From the NCBI RefSeq assembly GCF_004151275.2, contig NZ_CP130821.1:992001-1056000 (forward strand): a stretch of DNA of 64,000 nt, given 5' to 3'. This DNA is from Flavobacterium dauae (GTDB taxonomy: Bacteria; Bacteroidota; Bacteroidia; Flavobacteriales; Flavobacteriaceae). Positions 24,831-35,635 of this stretch are shown here, piece by piece. The position numbers and the translations under genes were made by a program. The first letter of the stretch is position 1. Each line of letters opens with the position of its first letter. The notes under the pieces are model-generated. The model had not been told where the DNA came from. It saw only the letters and a list, made by a program, of their open reading frames with translations, and made no database searches.

Positions 24831-24838
24831 TATCTTTG
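24831..24838 (+). promoter_or_regulatory. -7 box placing transcript start at the HMG-CoA lyase ATG
   Basis: TATCTTTG ends only 6 bp before the ATG at 24845. With the usual spacing the transcript would begin at or within a few bases of the start codon, so the mRNA may be leaderless. Confidence 0.6.
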
Positions 24839-24844
24839 AACCTT

Positions 24845-25708
24845 ATGAAACCGGTAAAAATAATAGAATGTCCGCGCGATGCCATGCAAGGCATTAAAGC
24901 GTTTATCCCCACAGAAAAAAAAGTGCAATACATACAATCGTTATTGCGCTGTGGTTTTGATACATTAGATTTCGGAAGTTTTGTTTCGCCTAAAGCCATT
25001 CCGCAAATGCAGGATACTGCTGAAGTCTTGGCTCAGTTGGATCTATCGGAAACCAAAACAAAATTACTGGCTATTATTGCAAATACAAAAGGTGCCGAAA
25101 TGGCATCGGTTCATAACGAAATTCAGTATTTAGGCTTTCCTTTTTCTATTTCAGAGAATTTTCAAATGCGAAATACGCATAAAACCATTGCAGAATCTAT
25201 CGTTACCTTACAAGAAATTTTAGAAATCGCTAATAAAACCAATAAAGAAGTGGTGGCGTATCTTTCTATGGGCTTCGGAAATCCGTATGGCGATCCTTGG
25301 AATGTGGATATTGTGGGCGAATGGACAGAAAAACTGGCGAATATGGGCGTGACGATTTTATCGCTTTCTGATACCGTTGGATCATCTACTGCGGAAGACA
25401 TCGATTATCTTTTTTCTAATTTGATACCAAAATATCCTAACATTGAATTTGGTGCACATTTGCATACAACTCCCGATGCTTGGTTTGAAAAAGTGGATGC
25501 TGCTTATAAAGCCGGATGTGTTCGTTTTGATGGAGCAATCAAAGGATTTGGTGGATGCCCAATGGCAAAAGATGATTTAACAGGAAATATGCCAACCGAA
25601 AAAATGCTGAGTTATTTTACGGCAAACAAGGCAGTAACCAACGTTCAAATGACCTCTTTTGAAGCGGCTTATAACGAAGCTTTGAAAATTTTTAATTTTT
25701 ATCACTAA
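24845..25708 (+). CDS. Hydroxymethylglutaryl-CoA lyase
   Basis: TIM-barrel enzyme of 287 residues of the HMGL-like/isopropylmalate-synthase family, which cleaves HMG-CoA to acetoacetate and acetyl-CoA at the end of leucine breakdown. Motifs: IECPRDAMQG (D and R of the active site), LDFGSFVSPKAIPQMQDT, LSDTVGSSTAEDI, FGAHLHTTPDAW with the metal-binding His pair, and GCVRFDGAIKGFGGCPMAKDDLTGN with the catalytic Cys. I use ATG 24845 because of the -7 box right before it; the longer frame would begin before the transcript. The length is typical. Confidence 0.93.
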   Translation: MKPVKIIECPRDAMQGIKAFIPTEKKVQYIQSLLRCGFDTLDFGSFVSPKAIPQMQDTAEVLAQLDLSETKTKLLAIIANTKGAEMASVHNEIQYLGFPFSISENFQMRNTHKTIAESIVTLQEILEIANKTNKEVVAYLSMGFGNPYGDPWNVDIVGEWTEKLANMGVTILSLSDTVGSSTAEDIDYLFSNLIPKYPNIEFGAHLHTTPDAWFEKVDAAYKAGCVRFDGAIKGFGGCPMAKDDLTGNMPTEKMLSYFTANKAVTNVQMTSFEAAYNEALKIFNFYH

Positions 25709-25734
25709 AATTTTATTTTTTATAAAAAAATCAC

Positions 25735-27240
<1,506 letters not shown>

Positions 27241-27258
27241 CAGTATGTTTATATAAAT

Positions 27259-27286
27259 AAAATCGCCTTCATTTGAAGGCGATTTT
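27259..27286. terminator. Bidirectional terminator between guaB and the convergent gene
   Basis: AAAATCGCCTTC (27259-27270) / GAAGGCGATTTT (27275-27286), a perfect 12-bp stem with a 4-base loop, A run on one side and T run on the other. It serves both guaB (+) and the small gene ending at 27294 (-). Confidence 0.92.
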
Positions 27287-27293
27287 TGTATTC

Positions 27294-27638
27294 TTAATGC
27301 TTATTTTCTGTCCAATCTTCGGTATCTACTTCCCGGTATGGAATTTGATCTATAATTGCGGTTGCTTCTTCATCAATATATAAACCGTAACCGTTTACAA
27401 AAACACCTTTTGCCCCATCTTTACTATTGTGCATAGCATATAAAATGGCTTCGTCACCAACATCGTTTTGTTCAGAAAAACGGTAAATCTTATCAATTAC
27501 CAAATCTTTTATGTTGATTGGATCACTATCTTTTTTATACGAATCTTTAACTTCAAGAAGATTAAAATCTTCAGTATAACCACGCTGTTTTAAAATTTGT
27601 AAAACTTCAGAAAGCGTTTTTTCGGTACTTCTTATCAT
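27294..27638 (-). CDS. Conserved hypothetical protein, 114 residues
   Basis: Small cytoplasmic acidic protein: MIRSTEKTLSEVLQILKQRGYTEDFNLLEVKDSYKK..., then IDKIYRFSEQNDVGDEAILYAM and GAKGVFVNGYGLYIDEEATAIIDQIPYR. Proteins with this layout are common in Flavobacteria and are sometimes misnamed as phosphoribosylpyrophosphate synthetase; no PRPP-binding loop is present here. Function unknown. It converges on guaB and shares its terminator. Confidence 0.75.
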   Translation of the reverse strand: MIRSTEKTLSEVLQILKQRGYTEDFNLLEVKDSYKKDSDPINIKDLVIDKIYRFSEQNDVGDEAILYAMHNSKDGAKGVFVNGYGLYIDEEATAIIDQIPYREVDTEDWTENKH

Positions 27639-27726
27639 AAGTCATAAATAATTTAGTTTATAATACTGCAAATTACAATTTTATGCTTGATTTTAAAGAG
27701 GAATTTATGATAAATAAAATAAAGCT

Positions 27727-27850
27727 GCTGTCTCAAAAGTGTCATTTCGAATGAAACGGAGTGAAAATGAGAAATCTAAAACACTGATTTTTATAGATTT
27801 CTCCTTTCGTCGAAATAACAAATTTAATTAATTTAGACTTTTGAGACAGC
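27727..27850. repeat. MITE-like inverted-repeat element (124 bp)
   Basis: Perfect 14-bp terminal repeats GCTGTCTCAAAAGT (27727-27740) and ACTTTTGAGACAGC (27837-27850). Inside are sub-repeats of the flavobacterial kind (TCATTTCGA... and GAGAAATCT paired with AGATTTCTC...TCGAAAT), so the whole folds into a long stem. It encodes nothing. It lies 9 bp after the stop of the peptidase-permease gene and may end its transcription. Confidence 0.8.
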
Positions 27851-27859
27851 CTCTTAAAA

Positions 27860-30800
27860 TTAATCCACGGTTTTGCGGTTGTCGTTAGAATCGCGGTCAA
27901 TGAGTTTGTTGTAAGGATCAACGCCTACTTCAACCGGTTTTTCATTTACAATAATCGAAACCTTATTATTAATTTTATCAATCAGGTATTTTTTATTGTA
28001 CAACTCGTTTTCATATTCGTGTTTACCTTTTTTGGTTTTTTCGCCAAATATACCAACTTCTACGTAATCGTTTAAAGGATACGATTTAACTTCGTTTTTA
28101 CCAATTTTCCCGGTCAATGTATTTCCTTGTTCGTTTTTGTAGATTTTATCTCCTTTAGGTGTGGTTCTGTATTTTGAAACCGTAAAGGTAATGTCAACCT
28201 GATACGTTCCGTTTTTCAAATCTTTCACCTTTACATTTTCTACTTTATTGTCATAAAGCGTAATGGTTTCAAACATATCTTTAATCAGATATTGTAAATC
28301 ATCCGGAGTATTTTGCTTCAATAAATTCACAAATTCGATAGAGTTTGTATAAGGTGCTTCTTGAAACTTCACTTGCGAAACAAATGTTTTTAAAATATCG
28401 TTAAAACGTTTTTCTCCCAAATAATCGCTCATTGCGTACAAAACCAACGATCCTTTGTTGTAATGAATGTACTGTTGGTTTTCGTTGTACATTAACGGGT
28501 TTTCTTCTTTCCATTCTCTGGTTCGTCCACGCAGATAACCGTCTAAAGCTTCTTTCAGGAATTTACGCATTTGGAATTTACCGTATTCTTTTTCCAAAAC
28601 TTTTAGTGAACTGTATTCGGCTAACGATTCAGACAATAACGTTGCACCTTTTACATTGGCACCAATTACCTGATGTGCCCACCATTGGTGTGCCATTTCG
28701 TGCGATACAACCGAGAACGGGTAATCAACCGCATCGGGATTGTCTTCATCTACATCAGCAATAAATCCAATGGCTTCAGAGAAAGGCATAGTGTTGGCAA
28801 ATGCTTGTGCAAAAGTTCCCATTGTTTGCGGAAATTCTATAATACGTGCTTGCGAATGCTGGTAAGGACCAAAATTTTCACCGTAATAAGCCAACGATTT
28901 TTTTAAGGCTTCCATCATTCGGTTTAAATTGTATTCGTGCCCTTTATTGTAATAAATTTCTAAATTAATGTTGTTCCATTTTTCGCGTTTTACTTCGTAT
29001 CTAGCCGAATTAAAAGCATAGAAATTCAACATTTTTTGATCCATTTTGTAATGAAAATAATTACGTCCGTCTTTTTGCCATTCTTTTTGCAAATATCCAG
29101 GAGCAATTGCTGTTTGGTCGCCATCGGTACTCACGGTTGTTTCAAACGTAATCCAATCGGCATCGCTTGAAATATACGTGTTTTTACGGGCTTCGGGATC
29201 ATTTGGCTCGGGCATACGTTCGCGCGGAGGCAGATTGTATTTCTTACGAATATCGTTATCTTGCAATTCTACTGCGTCTGAATATCCGAACGAAGGAAAA
29301 ATACTGTTGTTTATAAACGTTCCGTTTTCAATGATAGGCGAACGATCTTGTAACCAGGTATTTGACTGATTTTGAACAACCATTTGTACTTTTAAAGAAT
29401 CGCCCGGGTTTAACGGTTGATTTAATCGGTAAATATCAAAATCCATTACCGTATCGTTTAAAACCAACTGATAATCGCGGTTGAATTTTATTTCCTGGAG
29501 ATTTTTTCCGTAATTTATAAACAGCGAATCAATGGCCTTTTCGGTTTTGTTTACCATTACATAATTTACTACCGCTTTGTAATCGCGTTTTTTAGGATAC
29601 AAATCCATATCCACCTTTACGTCAACAATGCGGGGTTGTGCGTATTTTTCGAACTTTTTGTATTTCTTCTCAAAATCTACCTGTTGCAATTCGCGTTCTT
29701 GCGATGTGTAATAAGGTTCTAATTTTACTTCTTGATAGTACAACGCGTAACCTAAACCTACAAATGCTAACGTAATTAGGCTTAACGGAACGGCAATTGG
29801 CATTTTAAAACGTTTTACAAACAGGCGTAAACGCTCTTTTGCATTGGTAATAATTCCTCGTCGCCAAAACAATAAGGTTAAGCCGTACAATACAAAACCA
29901 AAAAGCAACCAGTACAATTTGTAATAAAAATAGTCGCGAACCACGCCAAATCCGTTCATATCGGAATAGCTGTACCAAGCTCCTGAATTAAAATGAAAAA
30001 CCGATTGTTCGATACCTAATTTCGATAATGCCATTGGTATCATTTGAGCAATCAAAATCACAAAGAATCCAATTAAATAGTTTTTAAAGAACGATTGAAT
30101 AAATAACGAAAATAAAATTACAATGACATAATCAATCAATTGAAAACCAAAAAAGTCTGTAAAATACTGACCTAATTCAAAATTATAATAACCTAAATAT
30201 GCTTGAATTAAAATTCCCGATAAAATACCTACCAAGAATACCACACAAACCATTTGTACCAGTGCAATAAACTTTGATAACAGTAAACTCCAGCTTGGAA
30301 CGGTTGTGGAATCAATCAATAAATTCATTCGTGATGATTGACCGTTGTTTAGTAAAACACCCGAAAATAAATAAATTAATAAAGATAAAAACAAGCCTAT
30401 ATTACCATTAATAAGCTGTATAACTTTCCACGTTACAGGATAGGTTTTTGTTCCGTACATATCGCCCAAACTGTAGCTTGATATTAGAATAAAAACAAGC
30501 AAGACAATCATTAACGTAATAAAAATCCAGTTTTTTACAATGCTTGCAAATTCAAATTTAGATAATCTGAAAGCGGTTTTTAAATAAGATACAAAAGAAT
30601 AATTGTACGAAACTTTAGATAAGTTGACTTTTATAATGCTTCCGAAATTATTTTTTACTACTCTGTTTCCTTTTTTCTTTCTTGAAATAGATAATGGGGC
30701 CTGAGAAAATGAAAAGGCAAAATAAGTAGCTGCTAATGCCAAAAAGCCAACACCAATCCAGATTAAGCGGTTAAATATAACAACCTCATCTAAAGGAATA

Positions 30801-31507
30801 AGCAAGGTGTTTTGCTCTTCAATTGTCCAATATTTAACTACATATCCCAATGCCATATTTCCAAAAGGATCAAATAAAGAGGCTACAAATTTATCGTCCA
30901 CATTGGCTGTTAAACTACTGATGATTCCCGGAATAAGCAATAAAACAATAACTAAAATAAAGCCAATATACTGGTTACGCGTTAAGGTAACCAACATAAA
31001 AATAACAGATCCAATAAAGAAAATATTTGGAATAACAAACAAGACATAACTTTGAAAATACGCCCATAAACGGATAGGTCCCAACAAATCGGGGTTTGCA
31101 AACGGAAGTACCGAAGCCAGTAAAAATGCTAATCCGATAGAGAAGGTAATGAGTATTGTGATAAAAAAGCCACTTAAAAATTTTCCTGCCAAATATTGAA
31201 ATTTGTTAAAAGGATAAGCAAACAATAAGGTGTGCGAATTGTATTTATAATCGCGGTAAACCGTTGCACCTATAACAGCCGGAATAATAAAATTGACAAA
31301 TGTTGCAATCTGGCTAATGATTCCGTTAATTGCCACCGGAGAGTTTACGATAAGATTAGATGATGTTGTTGCCGTAAAAATATCGAAATAACCCAATACA
31401 GTTGCCATTACCGAAAACGACAAAGCAAAGAAAATGACAAAAAATAAATAAAATAGCCAACTTTTTAGCCAGCGTTTTGTTTCAAATTTAAAAATAGTTC
31501 CCAGCAT
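27860..31507 (-). CDS. ABC-2 permease fused to M1 aminopeptidase domain
   Basis: Protein of 1215 residues. The N-terminal half (about 1-590) has some twelve membrane segments in two sets, as in ABC-2-type permeases. The C-terminal half is an M1-family metallopeptidase: HEMAHQWWAHQ supplies the HExxH zinc ligands and LLSESLAEYSSL the third-ligand Glu, followed by a helical tail. The GxMEN motif for substrate N-termini is not obvious. Its start overlaps the stop of the ATPase gene by one base, so the two form one transporter. The fusion is known in Bacteroidota; substrate unknown, possibly peptides cleaved at the outer face. Confidence 0.92.
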   Translation of the reverse strand: MLGTIFKFETKRWLKSWLFYLFFVIFFALSFSVMATVLGYFDIFTATTSSNLIVNSPVAINGIISQIATFVNFIIPAVIGATVYRDYKYNSHTLLFAYPFNKFQYLAGKFLSGFFITILITFSIGLAFLLASVLPFANPDLLGPIRLWAYFQSYVLFVIPNIFFIGSVIFMLVTLTRNQYIGFILVIVLLLIPGIISSLTANVDDKFVASLFDPFGNMALGYVVKYWTIEEQNTLLIPLDEVVIFNRLIWIGVGFLALAATYFAFSFSQAPLSISRKKKGNRVVKNNFGSIIKVNLSKVSYNYSFVSYLKTAFRLSKFEFASIVKNWIFITLMIVLLVFILISSYSLGDMYGTKTYPVTWKVIQLINGNIGLFLSLLIYLFSGVLLNNGQSSRMNLLIDSTTVPSWSLLLSKFIALVQMVCVVFLVGILSGILIQAYLGYYNFELGQYFTDFFGFQLIDYVIVILFSLFIQSFFKNYLIGFFVILIAQMIPMALSKLGIEQSVFHFNSGAWYSYSDMNGFGVVRDYFYYKLYWLLFGFVLYGLTLLFWRRGIITNAKERLRLFVKRFKMPIAVPLSLITLAFVGLGYALYYQEVKLEPYYTSQERELQQVDFEKKYKKFEKYAQPRIVDVKVDMDLYPKKRDYKAVVNYVMVNKTEKAIDSLFINYGKNLQEIKFNRDYQLVLNDTVMDFDIYRLNQPLNPGDSLKVQMVVQNQSNTWLQDRSPIIENGTFINNSIFPSFGYSDAVELQDNDIRKKYNLPPRERMPEPNDPEARKNTYISSDADWITFETTVSTDGDQTAIAPGYLQKEWQKDGRNYFHYKMDQKMLNFYAFNSARYEVKREKWNNINLEIYYNKGHEYNLNRMMEALKKSLAYYGENFGPYQHSQARIIEFPQTMGTFAQAFANTMPFSEAIGFIADVDEDNPDAVDYPFSVVSHEMAHQWWAHQVIGANVKGATLLSESLAEYSSLKVLEKEYGKFQMRKFLKEALDGYLRGRTREWKEENPLMYNENQQYIHYNKGSLVLYAMSDYLGEKRFNDILKTFVSQVKFQEAPYTNSIEFVNLLKQNTPDDLQYLIKDMFETITLYDNKVENVKVKDLKNGTYQVDITFTVSKYRTTPKGDKIYKNEQGNTLTGKIGKNEVKSYPLNDYVEVGIFGEKTKKGKHEYENELYNKKYLIDKINNKVSIIVNEKPVEVGVDPYNKLIDRDSNDNRKTVD

Positions 31508-32382
31508 TATAGATCTCCTTTTAGTGAAACAAAATAAACATCTTCTAAAATAGGCACAGCCTGAACAAACGTTTCGTTAGGTTGCGTTTCGCTGTAAACA
31601 CGAATGTTTAACGTGTTATCCTGATTAAAATTAGAAGAAATAATATTGAACTGCGAATTAAACTCGTCAAACTGGTCACGGTTAATAATACGCATCCATA
31701 TTTTTCCGCTTAATAGTTCTTCGCCGCTGTTTGGTGTTCCTTCAAACAAAATTTTTCCGCCGTTAAGAATAGCCAGACTGTGGCACAATTCGCGAACATC
31801 ATCAACAATATGTGTTGAAAAAATTACGGTGTGGTTGGTTCCAATTTCACGTAACACATTTAAAAAACGGTGACGTTCTGCAGGGTCTAATCCCGCGGTT
31901 GGTTCATCAACAATAATCAGTTGCGGATTGTTTAACAATAACTGTGCAATACCAAAACGCTGTTTCATACCGCCCGAATAACCGCTTACGCTTTTATGCC
32001 GAACATCGTACAAATTAGTTAGCTCTAAAACTTCTTTAATAATTTTTTTGCGTTCTTCTTTTTTGGTAATTCCTTTTAACTGTGCAAAATAATCTAATAG
32101 CGTTTCGGCAGACATATTAGGATATACGCCAAATTCTTGCGGTAAATAGCCCAATATTTTTCTCAACGCATTTTTATCTTCTAAAATATTGATGTCGTTA
32201 AAGGTAATGGTTCCCGAATCGGGTGTTTGCAACGTAGAAATGGTACGCATTAACGAAGATTTTCCTGCTCCGTTTGGACCCAATAAGCCAAACATTCCTT
32301 TGCCAATTTCTAAATTTACGTTGTCAAGGGCTTTAACGCCGTTTTTGTAGGTTTTGGTTAACCCCGATATTTTTAAACTCAT
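31507..32382 (-). CDS. ABC transporter ATP-binding protein
   Basis: Nucleotide-binding subunit of 291 residues: Walker A LLGPNGAGKSSLMR, Q-loop LPQEFG, signature YSGGMKQRFGIAQ, Walker B LIIVDEPTAGLD, H-loop IFSTHIVDDV. It has a C-terminal extension of about 80 residues. First gene of a two-gene operon with the permease-M1 fusion, which overlaps it by a base. ATG preceded by an AT-rich spacer shared with the neighbouring terminator. Confidence 0.95.
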   Translation of the reverse strand: MSLKISGLTKTYKNGVKALDNVNLEIGKGMFGLLGPNGAGKSSLMRTISTLQTPDSGTITFNDINILEDKNALRKILGYLPQEFGVYPNMSAETLLDYFAQLKGITKKEERKKIIKEVLELTNLYDVRHKSVSGYSGGMKQRFGIAQLLLNNPQLIIVDEPTAGLDPAERHRFLNVLREIGTNHTVIFSTHIVDDVRELCHSLAILNGGKILFEGTPNSGEELLSGKIWMRIINRDQFDEFNSQFNIISSNFNQDNTLNIRVYSETQPNETFVQAVPILEDVYFVSLKGDL

Positions 32383-32463
32383 AATATATTTTTTACAGTT
32401 TTAAGATAATTTATTTGCGAATATTAAAGTAAGTATATTTTTTGAAAATTTGTTACAAAAAAA

Positions 32464-32484
32464 AGAGAAGTAAAAAACTTCTCT
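32464..32484 (-). terminator. Terminator of the cysteine-synthase-family gene
   Basis: On the minus strand AGAGAAG (32484-32478) pairs with CTTCTCT (32470-32464), 7-base loop, followed by a run of eight T. It lies 5 bp past the stop at 32489. Confidence 0.85.
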
Positions 32485-32488
32485 TTCC

Positions 32489-33526
32489 TTATTCAATATA
32501 AACGACTTCGTTTTGTTCTGTGGAATGATTTTTAAAAAAGCCTTGTGCTTCCATCCATTGGTCGCTGTAAATTTTGGTCATATAGCGCGAACCGTGATCG
32601 GGAAGAATAATAACCACTTTACTGTCATTATTAAATTCGTTTTCTGCTGCCAGTTGTTTTACGGCTTGTATTGCCGCTCCGGAGGTATATCCCATAAACA
32701 ATCCTTCTGTATGTGCTAAATCACGGGCTGTAAAGGCTGCATCTTCATCGGTAACTTTTATAAAACGATCAATATATTCAAATTTTGTGGTAGCAGGAAT
32801 CAAGTTTTTTCCCATACCTTCAATTCGGTACGAATACGCTTCGTTCATATCTATTTCGTGGGTTTCGTGGTATTTTTTAATGATCGATCCATAAGCATCT
32901 ACACCAATAACTTTTATATCAGGATTTTGCTCTTTCAGATATTTCGCCGTTCCAGAAATGGTTCCGCCGGTACCTGAACAAGCAATTAAATGGGTAATTT
33001 GCCCTTTTGTTTGTTGCCAGATTTCCGGACCGGTTGTTAGGTAGTGTGCTTCGGTATTTAGTTCGTTAAAATACTGATTGATATAAATAGAATCTGGCGT
33101 TTCTTGGTGTATGCGTTTTGCCACGCTGTAATAAGAACGGGGATCTTCTGGTTCAACTTTAGCCGGACACAAATAAACCTTAGCTCCCATAGCACGCAGC
33201 ATATCAATTTTATCGTGTGAAGATTTGTCCGAAACTGCTAAAATACACTGATAGCCCTTTACCATTGCAATCATAGCGATACTAAAACCAGTGTTGCCCG
33301 ACGTTGTTTCAACAATAATGCTGCCCGGTTTTAAAATACCCTGCTTTTCAGCAGTATTTATGATATGTAAAGCAATTCTGTCTTTAGCCGAATGCCCGGG
33401 GTTAAATGCTTCTAATTTAGCATAATAAGCTCCGTGAAATCCATTGGTTATTTTGCGTAACCTAACCAAAGGCGTATTGCCAACCAATTCTAAAATAGAT
33501 TCGTAAGCCTCTATTTCTTCTTTCAT
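32489..33526 (-). CDS. PLP-dependent cysteine synthase / cystathionine beta-synthase family protein
   Basis: Fold-type II PLP enzyme of 345 residues: [13 protein letters not shown] at the N-terminus, the PLP lysine in [14 protein letters not shown], the substrate loop [13 protein letters not shown], the phosphate-binding [11 protein letters not shown] and a late [14 protein letters not shown]. No CBS domains. It would make cysteine from O-acetylserine and sulfide, or act on homologous substrates such as serine plus homocysteine; CysM/CBS-like forms with a long C-terminus fit best. Single gene with its own terminator, about 20 kb from the sulfate-activation genes. Confidence 0.9.
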   Translation of the reverse strand: MKEEIEAYESILELVGNTPLVRLRKITNGFHGAYYAKLEAFNPGHSAKDRIALHIINTAEKQGILKPGSIIVETTSGNTGFSIAMIAMVKGYQCILAVSDKSSHDKIDMLRAMGAKVYLCPAKVEPEDPRSYYSVAKRIHQETPDSIYINQYFNELNTEAHYLTTGPEIWQQTKGQITHLIACSGTGGTISGTAKYLKEQNPDIKVIGVDAYGSIIKKYHETHEIDMNEAYSYRIEGMGKNLIPATTKFEYIDRFIKVTDEDAAFTARDLAHTEGLFMGYTSGAAIQAVKQLAAENEFNNDSKVVIILPDHGSRYMTKIYSDQWMEAQGFFKNHSTEQNEVVYIE

Positions 33527-33630
33527 AGTTTAAAATTTAGTGCAGTGCAATTTACTTCTTCTGCGGTGCAAAAGTACTGTTTTTTATTTAAAGTCGAAAA
33601 TCAAATGGATTAAGTAAAACGTGCGGTTTT

Positions 33631-34071
33631 TTAAAGTAAATTTCTGTATTTTCTTTTTACTGATTTTGAATATTTTAAACAATTTAGAAGTTCTTCAAAA
33701 AGCTTTAATCTCATTTTTCCCCAAACAATATAATCACTTCCTTCATTTGGATAGATTTCTTTCATCATTTTAACGTCATAATCATCAATTTGATGCCCAT
33801 ATAAATGTGTGGTAAAATCAAAGTGTTTTCCACATTCTGTAACAATTTTAGAATTTGAAATCACAAAACAATTTAGATTAATATCAGGAAGTTCGATACA
33901 TCCATCTTTGATTGTTTCATTTTCAGGAATGGAATCTTTTCTTGTTGGCAATGAAGCAATAATCTGTTTTCCTGCATCGGATTTTAAGACTATAAAATAT
34001 TTGGGTTTTGCTGTATTACCATTTTTAAAATAAAATGGGTCAAAATAAATGATTGTACCTTCTTGGAACAT
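33631..34071 (-). CDS. Putative toxin of a Panacea-type toxin-antitoxin pair
   Basis: Protein of 146 residues, not confidently recognised. The start GTIIYFDPFYFKNGNTAKPKYFIVLKSD is like the first strands of the PemK/MazF barrel (a proline-lysine basic loop before a hydrophobic strand), followed by IIASLPTRKDSIP. Those toxins are ribosome-independent RNases. It lies 6 bp after a Panacea (DUF4065) gene on the same strand, a pairing documented for Panacea antitoxins with varied toxins. Antitoxin-first order is usual. The RNase assignment is inference from the first third. Confidence 0.55.
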   Translation of the reverse strand: MFQEGTIIYFDPFYFKNGNTAKPKYFIVLKSDAGKQIIASLPTRKDSIPENETIKDGCIELPDINLNCFVISNSKIVTECGKHFDFTTHLYGHQIDDYDVKMMKEIYPNEGSDYIVWGKMRLKLFEELLNCLKYSKSVKRKYRNLL

Positions 34072-34077
34072 TCTTTG

Positions 34078-34653
34078 CTAATTTGATTCAATAAAATCTG
34101 AGTAAATGGCTCTTTTCCGATAATCGTGTGCAATTAATTGTTCCATATTAATCAAATACTCTGTATTGTTAATTACTTCATTTTCTAACAATTCCAAAAC
34201 GTCATTCTCTTTGGCGGTATTATACCAAGGGGCGTTTGTTCTGTGCGTATAAGAAATTAATTCTTTAGCAGATTTATTACCGAATTTTTCAATAACAAAA
34301 TCCATTAATTCTATGTCATTATCCGAAAATTCGTCATCATTGAAATCTACAATTGGAATTATAAAATTAACTCCTTCTTCATTATTTTTTTCAATATAAT
34401 CTTCTAAAAGCTTAGGCTCTGAAGATAAATCTATAAACAGTTCTTCTGATACGGGGCCAAATTTCCAGACTTTATATTTTAAATTTAAAAAAGGAATTCC
34501 ACTTTTTTTTATGGAAATTTCGTCCAATATATAAAGTAGTTTCAGCAGTTTTGTTTTTGAAAGTTGTGGAATATTTTTACTTAAATACACAACGGTATAA
34601 CCAATTTTTTCTAATTGGCTTTTACTGAATTTTATATAAGCAAGTTTATTCAT
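34078..34653 (-). CDS. Panacea-domain (DUF4065, SocA-like) antitoxin
   Basis: Protein of 191 residues with the Panacea/DUF4065 pattern: a helical N-terminus KIGYTVVYLSKNIPQLSKTKLLKLLYILDE, FLNLKYKVWKFGPVSEELFIDL (GPV block), and LMDFVIEKFGNKSAKELISYTHRTNAPWYNTA. Members neutralise unrelated toxins encoded beside them, in some cases by handing the toxin to a protease. The spacing to the next gene is 6 bp. No upstream palindrome is evident. Confidence 0.82.
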   Translation of the reverse strand: MNKLAYIKFSKSQLEKIGYTVVYLSKNIPQLSKTKLLKLLYILDEISIKKSGIPFLNLKYKVWKFGPVSEELFIDLSSEPKLLEDYIEKNNEEGVNFIIPIVDFNDDEFSDNDIELMDFVIEKFGNKSAKELISYTHRTNAPWYNTAKENDVLELLENEVINNTEYLINMEQLIAHDYRKRAIYSDFIESN

Positions 34654-34749
34654 AATTTTTTACAAAGTTAGTTAATTAGATTTAAATACGCAAATTGCTA
34701 TTACTGTGGTGTTTAAAGATTTTTTTGTAATTTAAATAAACGTGTGTTT

Positions 34750-35487
34750 TTAATGATCGTTGTTTGGTTTGTGTGAAGTTGGTGGTTCGGTATTTCCTTT
34801 GTTTTTTACTTCTTTTAGCAAGTCTTCTAAATAGTCTATTTGAACTTCCTGGATTTCTAATAATTTTTTATTTTGATAAACAAGTAAGTGATCCATTTTT
34901 TCGCTCAATAATTTTATTTCGAGTTCTGCTTTTAGATTGATTTTGTAATCGTGTTCTCCCCGTTGTCGGTCTTTTTGTTCTTGTCTGTTTTGGCTCATCA
35001 TAATGATAGGCGCCTGAATTGCCGCCAAGCACGAAAGAATCAGGTTTAACAAAATAAACGGATAAGGGTCAAACGGTTTTGTGGCTAAAAACCAAACGTT
35101 TACAGACATCCAAATGACTATAAATAAAAAAAATGTAATAATAAACATCCAGCTGCCGCCAAAGGTGGCTACGCTGTCGGCAATCTTTTGTCCAAAAGTG
35201 AGTTTAGACTCCATTTCGTCCTGAATATTTTCAGAAAGTATGGCATTGTTTTTAATAGCGTTCATTACATCCTGATCAATCATTGCCAGTTCTCCTTTTT
35301 CTTGCAGAACTAAAGATGTTAAATATACACGTCTGTAATGGTTTAATTCGGTTAATGAAATATAGCTTTCGTTATTAAAATCAAGATCGTCGGCTTTAAT
35401 CAGGTTAAAAATACCCTCTCTTATATCTATTCCTTTAACTTCTTCGCCTTTTGGAATTTTCTGTTGACTTAATTGGCTGGTTTTCAT
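34750..35487 (-). CDS. DUF1003 membrane protein
   Basis: Protein of 245 residues. DUF1003 core: KLTFGQKIADSVATFGGSWMFIITFFLFIVIWMSVNVW, then FDPYPFILLNLILSCLAAIQAPIIMMSQNRQEQKDRQRGEHDYKINLKAELEI. Two membrane helices are joined by a short loop, with a soluble N-terminal part and a C-terminal coiled coil. Length and motif order are those of the family; function unknown. Confidence 0.92.
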   Translation of the reverse strand: MKTSQLSQQKIPKGEEVKGIDIREGIFNLIKADDLDFNNESYISLTELNHYRRVYLTSLVLQEKGELAMIDQDVMNAIKNNAILSENIQDEMESKLTFGQKIADSVATFGGSWMFIITFFLFIVIWMSVNVWFLATKPFDPYPFILLNLILSCLAAIQAPIIMMSQNRQEQKDRQRGEHDYKINLKAELEIKLLSEKMDHLLVYQNKKLLEIQEVQIDYLEDLLKEVKNKGNTEPPTSHKPNNDH

Positions 35488-35635
35488 TTAAAGTATTTTA
35501 AAAATAACGAATGCGTTTTTGGTATTGAAAGAGCCACTTTGTTAGGTTTCTCAATAGCTAATTTACATTTTTTTTAAATGTATTAATGAAAATTACTGCA
35601 AAAATAACATGGTAAAGAAAACTGCCAATTTTAAA

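Noticed and set aside
28432..28906. Plus-strand genes over the permease-peptidase gene
   Set aside because: They overlap the M1 zinc-site coding region on the other strand; no independent support.
32489..33526. Linking the cysteine-synthase-family gene to the PAPS locus as one assimilation pathway
   Set aside because: It is 20 kb away on the other strand, and no sulfite-producing or sulfide-producing enzymes are present in the window.
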